DNA from: Porticoccaceae bacterium
Lineage (GTDB): Bacteria; Pseudomonadota; Gammaproteobacteria; Pseudomonadales; Porticoccaceae
DNA length: 64,000 nucleotides
Direction: 5' to 3'
Assembly (NCBI GenBank): GCA_026005035.1
Contig: BPKH01000007.1
Location: 62,001-126,000 of the forward strand
Of this stretch, positions 57,702 through 64,000 are shown one piece after another. The notes under the pieces are model-generated. The model was not told the origin of the DNA, made no database searches, and saw nothing but the letters and a program-made list of their open reading frames with translations. Position numbers and translations under genes: made by a program. Every line of letters begins with the position of its first letter. The stretch's first letter is position 1.

Positions 57702-59798
57702 GTGAAAGCCCCACGGCAGTGGCAGTGGTTGGCCGCTTGCCTCGCCACCCTGGCTCTGGCCGCCTGTGGTGGCGCCGGCGAGGAGGCGGACGGCGCATCG
57801 CTGGCGCCGGCACCCGCCGAGAGCGACTGGCCCAATTTCTCCGGCGACGGCCATGCCCGGCAGTACGCCCCCTTCGACCAGATTTCCCGCGCCACGGTGG
57901 CGCGCTTGGGGCTCGCCTGGTATTTCGACCTCGAACCCGGCTTTTCCGTCTCCTCGCCGGCCAAATGCGGCCCGCGGCTCTTCGTCACCACCGGCCACAG
58001 CCACGTGCGCGCGCTAGACCCCCAGAGCGGCCGCCTGTTGTGGGAATACGACGCCGGCACCCGGAGACTCGCCCGCAACCCCCTGCAGATGACCTGGGGC
58101 AACAAGGGGCTCGCCTGCGACGGCGAGCGGGTGTACATCGCCACCACCGACGGGCGGGTGATCGCCCTGGCCGCCGCCGACGGGGCAGTGGTCTGGGAGA
58201 CTCGCCAGTTCGGCCTCGACGAGCCCCGCTACGCCAACGGCGCGCCCCGGGTCTTCGACGGCAAGGTGATCGTCGGTCACGGCGGCGCCGACTTAAGTCC
58301 CATTCGCGGTTACGTCACCGCCTACGACGCCGCCACCGGGCGGCAGCTGTGGCGCTTCTACACCGTGCCGGGGGATCCCAGCCGGCCGCCGGAAAGCCGC
58401 GCCGAGGCGCTGATGCGCGCCACCTGGAAGGGCGACTGGTACGGCGCGGGCGGCGGGGGAACGGCCTGGCACGCCTTCAGTTACGACCCGGAGCTCGACC
58501 TCCTCTACATCGGGGTGGGCAACGGCTTTCCCTACAACCAGGCGCTGCGCAGCCCCGGCGGCGGCGACAACCTCTTCCTGGCGTCCATCGTCGCGGTGCG
58601 CGCCGACACCGGCGAGTACGTCTGGCACTTCCAGGTCTGCCCCGGCGAGGAGTGGGACTGCACCGCCGTCCAGGACATGACCCTGGCCACGCTGGAGATC
58701 GACGGCGTGGCGCGCAAGGTGGTGATGCAGGCGCCCAAAAACGGCTTCTTCTACGTCTTGGACGCGGCCACCGGAGAGTTCCTCTCCGCCGGGCAGATCG
58801 CCGACAAGGTCACCTGGGCGCAGGGCATCGACGCCGCCGGTCGGCCCATCGAGCACCCCAAGCTGCGCTATCGCCTCACCGGGGAGACCTTCGAGCTGTG
58901 GCCCGGCCCCCAGGGGGCCCACAGCTGGCTGCCCCAGGCCTACAGCCCGCGGACCGGCCTCGTCTACGTGCCCATCCTGGAGATCGGCGGCCTGATCGGC
59001 CCCCTCCCCCCCGGCTACGCCGGCTTCGGCGCCGGCATGGGCGCGCTGGTGGTGGCCGATCCCGATCTCCCCGGCAGCCGGCGGAGCCACCTGACCGCCT
59101 GGGATCCCCGGACCCAGCGCCCCGCCTGGCGGGTGGATCTGCCCGGGGACTGGCCCGGCGGGGTGCTCGCCACCGCCGGCGACCTGGTCTTCCAGGGCCG
59201 GCTGGACGGCCGCTTCCTGGCCTACGACGCCGAGAGCGGCGAGCCCCTCTGGGAGTACCGCGCCCCCACCGCCATCGTCGCCCCGCCCATCAGCTATCTG
59301 GCGGGGGGCAAGCAGTACGTGGTGGTGCTCACGGGCAGCGGTTCCCAGGGCGGGGGCATCCTGGCCACCGGCAACGCCGATCTCCCCACCACCGACTACT
59401 GGCGGCCGCGGCGGGTGCTCGCCTTCGCCTTGGACGGCGCCGCCCGGGAGCCGGCCTTCGCGCCGCCGCCGCGGCGGCCAGCGGTGGCCGAAGACTTTGC
59501 GGCCGATCCGGCCCAGATGGCGGCGGGCGGACAGCTCTACGCCGCCACCGGCTGTCTGGTGTGCCACGGCATGAACGCCCTGGCGGGGGGAGCCGCGCCC
59601 GATCTGCGCTTTTCGCCCGTGGTGCTCGACCCGGCCGCCTTCGCCGCGGTGGTGCGCGACGGCGCGCGCAAGCTGCGGGGCATGCCCGCCTACCCCCAAT
59701 TGGACGACGCCGCCCTCGCGGCCTTGCGCCACTACCTGATGGCGCGGGCCGCCGGGCTGGACCTGCCGCCGGCACCCCCCGTTCCCTCTGGCACCTGA
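57702..59798 (+). CDS. PQQ-dependent quinohemoprotein dehydrogenase, lipoprotein
   Basis: A 698-residue periplasmic dehydrogenase. The start is a GTG with GGGAGG upstream, followed by a lipoprotein signal (LAACLATLALAACGG). Residues about 40-600 are an eight-bladed PQQ propeller: DWPNFSGDGHARQYAPFDQI, LGLAWYFDLEPG, GNGFPYNQALRSPGGGDNLFLASIVAVRADTGEYVWHFQ, CPGEEWDCTAVQDM with the metal Asp, and IVAPPISYLAGGKQYVVV. A C-terminal cytochrome c domain has CLVCHGMNALAGG. The vicinal Cys pair of methanol/ethanol dehydrogenases is not found. It likely oxidises an alcohol or polyol to the electron chain; it heads a run with an LLM oxidoreductase. Confidence 0.87.
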   Translation: MKAPRQWQWLAACLATLALAACGGAGEEADGASLAPAPAESDWPNFSGDGHARQYAPFDQISRATVARLGLAWYFDLEPGFSVSSPAKCGPRLFVTTGHSHVRALDPQSGRLLWEYDAGTRRLARNPLQMTWGNKGLACDGERVYIATTDGRVIALAAADGAVVWETRQFGLDEPRYANGAPRVFDGKVIVGHGGADLSPIRGYVTAYDAATGRQLWRFYTVPGDPSRPPESRAEALMRATWKGDWYGAGGGGTAWHAFSYDPELDLLYIGVGNGFPYNQALRSPGGGDNLFLASIVAVRADTGEYVWHFQVCPGEEWDCTAVQDMTLATLEIDGVARKVVMQAPKNGFFYVLDAATGEFLSAGQIADKVTWAQGIDAAGRPIEHPKLRYRLTGETFELWPGPQGAHSWLPQAYSPRTGLVYVPILEIGGLIGPLPPGYAGFGAGMGALVVADPDLPGSRRSHLTAWDPRTQRPAWRVDLPGDWPGGVLATAGDLVFQGRLDGRFLAYDAESGEPLWEYRAPTAIVAPPISYLAGGKQYVVVLTGSGSQGGGILATGNADLPTTDYWRPRRVLAFALDGAAREPAFAPPPRRPAVAEDFAADPAQMAAGGQLYAATGCLVCHGMNALAGGAAPDLRFSPVVLDPAAFAAVVRDGARKLRGMPAYPQLDDAALAALRHYLMARAAGLDLPPAPPVPSGT

Positions 59799-59807
59799 GG
59801 AGGCATC

Positions 59808-60674
59808 ATGGCCACTCCCACCCTTGGCCCCGTGGGCCTTTGGTCCTTCGAGCTGCGCTTCGGCGAGGACGCCGCTATCCGCCGCGCCGCAGCGGAAATC
59901 GAGGCGCTCGGCTACGGCGCCCTGTGGATCCCCGGCGGGGTGGACGGCGGGGTGCTCGCCGACGTGGAGCGGCTGCTCGCCGCCACCCGCCGGGTGGCAG
60001 TGGCCACCGGCATCCTCAATATCTGGAAGCACCGCCCGGAAGAGGTGGCCGATTGGTTCCACGGCCTGCCTGAGGCCCACCGCAGCCGCGTGCTGCTCGG
60101 CTTGGGGGTGAGCCACGGACCGCTCATCGGCGATGTCTGGCAGCGCCCCCTGGCCGCCATGGAGCGGTTCCTCGACGGCCTGGAAGGGGCGGGCGTGCCC
60201 CGCGACCAGCTGTGCCTCGCCGCCCTGGGACCGCGGATGCTGGAGCTGGCGGCGCGGCGCACCGCCGGCGCCCACCCCTACCTGGTCCCCCCCGAGCACA
60301 GCCGCCGCGCCCGCGAGATTCTTGGTCCGGGCGCGCTTCTGGCCCCCGAGCAGGGGGTGATCCTGGAGACCGACCCCGAGCGGGCGCGGGCGGTGGCCCG
60401 GGAGGGCATCGCTCTCTACGCCCGCCTGCCCAACTACCGGCGCAGCTGGCGGAGGCTCGGCTTCGCCGAGGCGGAGTTCGATCCGCCGAGCGATCGCCTG
60501 CTGGAGGCCCTGTTCGCCTGGGGAGAGCCCGCGGCCATCGCCGCGCGGGTGGCGGAGCACCGCGCCGCCGGCGCCGACCACGTCTGCGTGCAGGTGGTGC
60601 GCGGGGCGCGGGGCGGCGACCTGGACGGGCTGGTGGCGGCTTGCCGGAGCCTCGCCCCGGTCCTCCTCGGCTGA
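59808..60674 (+). CDS. LLM class F420-dependent oxidoreductase-like protein
   Basis: A 288-residue TIM-barrel protein of the luciferase-like monooxygenase superfamily: GPVGLWSFELRFGEDAAIRRAAAEIEALGYGALWIPGG, VAVATGILNIWKHRPEEVADWFHGL, RVLLGLGVSHGPLIGDVW and AGAHPYLVPPEHSRRAREILG. It resembles the short F420-dependent group (TIGR03620-like) commonest in actinobacteria; the cofactor might instead be FMN. It starts 9 nt after the PQQ gene with GGAGG upstream. Confidence 0.8.
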   Translation: MATPTLGPVGLWSFELRFGEDAAIRRAAAEIEALGYGALWIPGGVDGGVLADVERLLAATRRVAVATGILNIWKHRPEEVADWFHGLPEAHRSRVLLGLGVSHGPLIGDVWQRPLAAMERFLDGLEGAGVPRDQLCLAALGPRMLELAARRTAGAHPYLVPPEHSRRAREILGPGALLAPEQGVILETDPERARAVAREGIALYARLPNYRRSWRRLGFAEAEFDPPSDRLLEALFAWGEPAAIAARVAEHRAAGADHVCVQVVRGARGGDLDGLVAACRSLAPVLLG

Positions 60675-60735
60675 TCTCAGCCGCCTGCGGCGCTATGATG
60701 CCGTCTGCCCCGACCAGCGAAGAGAGGAGCAGCCC

Positions 60736-61128
60736 ATGTTCAGCCACATCGTCTTGGGTGCCGACGACATCCCCGCGGCCAAAAAGTTTTACGACGCCGT
60801 GCTCGGCGCCTTGGGCCACCCGCCGGGCGAGATGACTCCCGACGGCAAGCGGGTGATCTACCGGGGCCGCGACGGGGGTCTGCTCATGATCACCGTTCCC
60901 CTCAACGGCGCGCCCGCCACCTATGCCAACGGTGGCACGGTGGGCTTCGCCGCCGCCTCCCCCGAGGCGGTGGACGCCTTCCACGCCGCCGGCCTCGCCA
61001 ACGGCGGCCGCGACGAGGGGGCGCCGGGTCCGCGCCCGGCCATTCCCGGCAGCTACGCCGCCTACCTGCGCGACCCCACCGGCAACAAGCTGGTGGCCTG
61101 GTGTCTGCGCCCGGAATGCCCGGAATGA
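60736..61128 (+). CDS. VOC (glyoxalase/bleomycin resistance) family protein
   Basis: A 130-residue vicinal-oxygen-chelate protein of two beta-alpha-beta-beta-beta modules: MFSHIVLGADDIPAAKKFYDAVLGALG and GFAAASPEAVDAFHAAGLANGGRDEG, closing with YAAYLRDPTGNKLVAWC. Candidate metal ligands are the first His, and Glu or Asp of the C-terminal strand; the typical glyoxalase I ligand set is incomplete. It overlaps the GST gene by four bases. Confidence 0.85.
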   Translation: MFSHIVLGADDIPAAKKFYDAVLGALGHPPGEMTPDGKRVIYRGRDGGLLMITVPLNGAPATYANGGTVGFAAASPEAVDAFHAAGLANGGRDEGAPGPRPAIPGSYAAYLRDPTGNKLVAWCLRPECPE

Positions 61129-61985
61129 GCGCCGATCCGCCGGAGTGGCAACCGCCCCGGGTGTGGACCTGGGAGGGGGAGCTGGGCGGGGTCTTCGGGC
61201 GCATCAACCGGCCCGAGGCGGGCCCCACCCACGAGCGCGAACTGCCGGTCGGCAGGCATCCCCTGCAGCTCTACTCCCTGGCCACACCCAACGGGATCAA
61301 GGTGGCGGTGATGCTGGAGGAGCTCTTGGAGCTCGGGGTGCGCGAGGCCGAGTACGACGCCTGGCCCATCGACATCGCCGCCGGCGAGCAGTTCTCCACC
61401 GGCTTTCTCGCCGTCAACCCCAACGGCAAGATCCCCGCCCTGGTGGACCGCTCGGGGCCGCGGCCGATCCGGGTGTTCGAGTCGGGCAGCATCCTCCTCT
61501 ACTTGGCGGAAAAGTTCGGCGCCTTCCTGCCCCGGGACGTCGCCGGGCGCACCGAGACCCTAAATTGGCTCTTCTGGCAGGTGGGCGCCGCCCCCTACCT
61601 GGGTGGCGGCTTCGGCCACTTTTACGCCTACGCGCCGCGCCGCTGGAAGTACCCCATCGACCGCTACGCCATGGAGGTCAAACGCCAGCTGGACGTGCTC
61701 GACCGGCGGTTGGCCGAGTGCGAGTACGTGGCGGGAGACGAGTACACCATCGCCGACATGGCCATTGCGCCTTGGTACGGCGCCCTCCAGGCGGGCGAGC
61801 TCTACGGCGCCGGGGAATTCTTGGAGGTGCACCGCTACCGCCACGTGGAGCGCTGGCGGAAGGCGATTTTCGCCCGCCCCGCCTACCGGCGCGGGCGACT
61901 GGTCAACCGCCTCTCGGGCCCCCCGGAAGAGCGGCTCCCGGAGCGCCACGATGCCCGCGACTTCGCCGGAAAGCGCCTCGACTGA
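61125..61985 (+). CDS. YghU-like glutathione S-transferase / disulfide-bond oxidoreductase
   Basis: A 286-residue Nu-class GST. After an N-terminal extension (FGRINRPEAGPTHERELPVGRHPLQLYSLATPNGIKVAVMLEELLELG), typical of YghU/YfcG, comes the thioredoxin domain with FLAVNPNGKIPALVDRSGPRPIRVFESGSILLYLAEKFGAFLP and the helical domain (NWLFWQVGAAPYLGGGFGHF, YTIADMAIAPWYG). YghU reduces disulfides or peroxides with glutathione. It overlaps the VOC gene by four bases and the next gene by 35. Confidence 0.92.
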   Translation: MSADPPEWQPPRVWTWEGELGGVFGRINRPEAGPTHERELPVGRHPLQLYSLATPNGIKVAVMLEELLELGVREAEYDAWPIDIAAGEQFSTGFLAVNPNGKIPALVDRSGPRPIRVFESGSILLYLAEKFGAFLPRDVAGRTETLNWLFWQVGAAPYLGGGFGHFYAYAPRRWKYPIDRYAMEVKRQLDVLDRRLAECEYVAGDEYTIADMAIAPWYGALQAGELYGAGEFLEVHRYRHVERWRKAIFARPAYRRGRLVNRLSGPPEERLPERHDARDFAGKRLD

Positions 61986-63513
61986 ACCGGATCCCTGGCC
62001 GGGCGCGCTCCTCGACCCGGCCGTCTACCCCCATCCGGTGGGCGAGCTCACCCTGGTGGAGACCCACATCTCCTGGGTGGTCCTCACCGGCCAGTGGGCC
62101 TACAAGTTCAAGCGGCCGGTGAACCTGGGGTTCGTGGACTTTTCCACGCCCGAGCGGCGGCGCCATTTTTGCGAGCGGGAGCTCGCCCTCAACCGGCGCT
62201 TCGCCCCCGAGCTCTACCGGGCGGTGGTGCCGGTGACCGGCAGCCGGGCGCGGCCGCGCCTCGAGGGCGCGGGCGAGCCCATCGACCACGCCCTCGCCAT
62301 GCGCCAGTTCGACCCCGACGAGGTGCTCGCCCGGCTGGCGGAGCGGGGGTTGCTCGACGAGGCGCTGGTGGGCGAGCTCGCGCGCACCCTGGCCGCCCTC
62401 CACGACGCCCTGCCCCCCTTGGCGGAGGCCGAGGCCCAACGGGCGCGGCGCGCCTTCGTGGGGGTGGCCCTGGACAATGTCCGCTGGCTGGACCGCGCCC
62501 TTCGCCTGCCGGCCGAGCGGCGCGCGCTGCGCGCCGCCCGCGCCTTCCTGGTCGCCGCCCTGCGCCGCAGCCGGCCCCTGCGCCGCGCGCGGGCCGCCGG
62601 CGGTCGCTTCGTCGACGGCCACGGTGACCTGCACCTCGGCAACCTGGTGCGCTTCGGCGGGCGGCTGGTCCCCTTCGACTGCATCGAGTTCGACGACAGC
62701 CTGCGCCGCCTGGATCGCCTCGCCGAGCTCGCCTTCCTGGCCATGGACCTGGAGGCACGGGGGCTGGCAGCGCGGTCGCGGCAGCTGAGGAGCGACTACC
62801 TGGAGTGGACCGGCGACCACGAGGGTCTGCCCCTGTTCGATCTCTACCGCTGCCACTACGCCCTGGTGCGGGCCAAGGTGGCCCTCGCCGCCGGCGCCTC
62901 CCCCCGCCGGCATCTCGCCCTCGCCCGCCTGGCGGCCCGGCCCCGGAGACCCTGGCTGTGCCTCCTCCACGGCCCGTCGGGCAGCGGCAAGTCGTGGCTC
63001 GCGGCGCGGATCGTGGCCGCCACCGGCGCCCTCCGGCTGCGCTCCGACGTGGAGCGCAAGCGGCTCTTCGGGCTTGCCCCCGAGCAGTCCGGCCGCCACG
63101 TGGCGGGGCTCTACGAGCGCCCGGCCAGTGAGCGCACCTTCGCGCGCCTTTTGGAGCTGGCCCGCGCCGTGGTGGCCGCGGGCTTCCCCTGCGCGGTGGA
63201 CGCCACCTTCCTCGGCCGCGACGACCGCGCGCCCTTCCTCGCCTGGGCGCGCAAGGCCGGCCTGCCGGTGGCGGTGGTGGCGGCGCGCGCCCCGGAGGCC
63301 GAGATCCGCGCCCGCCTCGCCGCCCGTCGGGGGGACGCCTCGGACGCCGACTGGGAGGTCTACCTCCGCCAGCGGGAGCGGGTCGAGCCCGTGGCGGCGG
63401 AGGAGGCGGACCTGGTGTTGGCGGTGGACACCGCCGACGCCGCCGCGGTGGCCGCCGCCCTCGGGCGGCTGGCGCGCTTTGCCCGCAGCGCGCCCCGCCG
63501 GGAGGAGCGCTGA
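61951..63513 (+). CDS. APH-like kinase fused to P-loop AAA domain protein
   Basis: A 520-residue bifunctional protein. Residues about 10-320 resemble aminoglycoside phosphotransferase/choline kinase: VETHISWVVLTGQWAYKFKRPVNLGFVDFSTPERRRHFCERELALNRRF, GRFVDGHGDLHLGNLVRFGGRLVPFDCIEFDD with the HGDLH catalytic loop and metal Asp. Residues about 330-510 carry a Walker A P-loop, LLHGPSGSGKSWLA, followed by RSDVERKRLFG and DATFLGRDDR, like gluconate kinase or zeta toxin folds. The fusion is known as the YbbC/COG0645-COG2187 type; substrate unknown. The ATG at 61951 is the first start beyond the GST core. Confidence 0.85.
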   Translation: MPATSPESASTEPDPWPGALLDPAVYPHPVGELTLVETHISWVVLTGQWAYKFKRPVNLGFVDFSTPERRRHFCERELALNRRFAPELYRAVVPVTGSRARPRLEGAGEPIDHALAMRQFDPDEVLARLAERGLLDEALVGELARTLAALHDALPPLAEAEAQRARRAFVGVALDNVRWLDRALRLPAERRALRAARAFLVAALRRSRPLRRARAAGGRFVDGHGDLHLGNLVRFGGRLVPFDCIEFDDSLRRLDRLAELAFLAMDLEARGLAARSRQLRSDYLEWTGDHEGLPLFDLYRCHYALVRAKVALAAGASPRRHLALARLAARPRRPWLCLLHGPSGSGKSWLAARIVAATGALRLRSDVERKRLFGLAPEQSGRHVAGLYERPASERTFARLLELARAVVAAGFPCAVDATFLGRDDRAPFLAWARKAGLPVAVVAARAPEAEIRARLAARRGDASDADWEVYLRQRERVEPVAAEEADLVLAVDTADAAAVAAALGRLARFARSAPRREER

Positions 63514-64000
63514 TGGAGGAGCGCCCCCTGGGGCGGTCGGGGCTGCGGGTGTCGGCGGTGGGACTCGGCACCATGACCTTCGGCGGCCAGACCCCGGAGC
63601 CCGACGCCTGTCGCCAGCTCGACCTCGCCCTCGACGCCGGGATCACCCTGTTCGACACCGCCGAGAACTACCCCATCCCCCTGGATGCCGCCACCCAGGG
63701 CCGCTCCGAAGCCATCCTCGGCCGCTGGCTGGCCCGCCGCGGGGTGCGGCAGCGGGTGGTGGTGGCCACCAAGGTGGCCGGCCCCGGCGATCGGGCGGGG
63801 CGTCTCGACTGGTTGCGCGGGCCCGACCGCCGCCTCGACTGGCCCAACATCCGCGCCGCGGCGACGGCCAGCCTGCGCCGCCTGGGCACCGATTGGATCG
63901 ACCTCTACCAGGTCCACTGGCCGGAACGGCTGGTCACCACTCCCTTTCGGGACCGCTTCGTCCCCGCTCCCGACGATCCCCACCAGGTGCCCATCGAAGA
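63513..64000 (+). CDS. aldo/keto reductase, N-terminal fragment
   Basis: The first 162 residues of an AKR, running off the right edge. [23 protein letters not shown] and [37 protein letters not shown] hold the catalytic Asp and Tyr, VVVATKVAG the Lys, and [15 protein letters not shown] the His. The TQGRSE and LVTT text resembles the Tas/YajO type. It overlaps the preceding stop by one base. NADPH is the likely cofactor. Confidence 0.88.
   Translation, partial: MEERPLGRSGLRVSAVGLGTMTFGGQTPEPDACRQLDLALDAGITLFDTAENYPIPLDAATQGRSEAILGRWLARRGVRQRVVVATKVAGPGDRAGRLDWLRGPDRRLDWPNIRAAATASLRRLGTDWIDLYQVHWPERLVTTPFRDRFVPAPDDPHQVPIE

Overview
The window is a 64-kb piece of a very GC-rich bacterial chromosome with dense, often overlapping genes. 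The gene set and several gene orders point to a gammaproteobacterium, probably an environmental one of the Chromatiales / Ectothiorhodospiraceae type; this is inferred from gene order, not from any marker gene. The supporting blocks are a lipoprotein DsbA and cytochrome c4 pair divergent from engB, transketolase-epd-pgk-fba, an ArsR/methyltransferase regulator leading metK-ahcY-metF, and a FabY-type ketosynthase. There is no tRNA, rRNA, CRISPR array, phage or complete insertion sequence.

Layout. 1-1335: an RND efflux pair, truncated by the window edge. 1447-9046: an accessory catabolic-looking block (SDR, TauD-type dioxygenase, MFS transporter, alpha/beta hydrolase, HAD phosphatase, SMP-30 lactonase, second SDR, amine-dehydrogenase-like protein). 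9043-17707: a minus-strand operon tkt-epd-pgk-argC-fba, then an alpha/beta hydrolase and a GlcD-type FAD oxidase. 17839-20146: CorA and an SLC13/DASS transporter. 20244-25415: the SAM-cycle operon (SahR-like regulator, metK, ahcY, metF, rsmE), followed by a lipocalin and a CopD-like membrane protein. 26386-28731: Lrp regulator and leuA.

28736-38850 holds polyamine genes (nspC, nspA, speA) interspersed with YbjN, a lytic transglycosylase and an NfeD/slipin pair. 38941-41972: FabY-like ketosynthase with a divergent GlxA/AraC regulator. 42299-45608: pdxH and a BarA-like hybrid kinase. 45613-47926: serA and serC. 48000-50337: dsbA, cytochrome c4, engB and a SelW-like protein. 50267-57514: a translationally coupled trehalose/alpha-glucan operon (GT4, debranching enzyme, otsB, GH15, otsA). 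57702-64000: PQQ dehydrogenase, LLM oxidoreductase, VOC protein, GST, APH/P-loop kinase fusion and a partial aldo/keto reductase.

The genes fit together as central metabolism plus maintenance: sugar phosphates and erythrose-4-phosphate (with PdxH suggesting vitamin B6), the activated-methyl cycle under its own repressor, serine and leucine synthesis, spermidine by the carboxy(nor)spermidine route from arginine, and osmolyte or storage glucan.

The strongest anomaly is a set of frameshifts that leave well-conserved protein segments in different frames: five in nspC, four in the lytic transglycosylase, and one or two each in the FAD oxidase, the monoglyceride-lipase-like hydrolase, otsA and the GT4 gene. 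Most look like single-base indels, some in G runs, so sequence error is more likely than gene decay. The best regulatory leads are the inverted repeat before the SAM-cycle regulator and a perfect 10-bp inverted repeat between tkt and corA.
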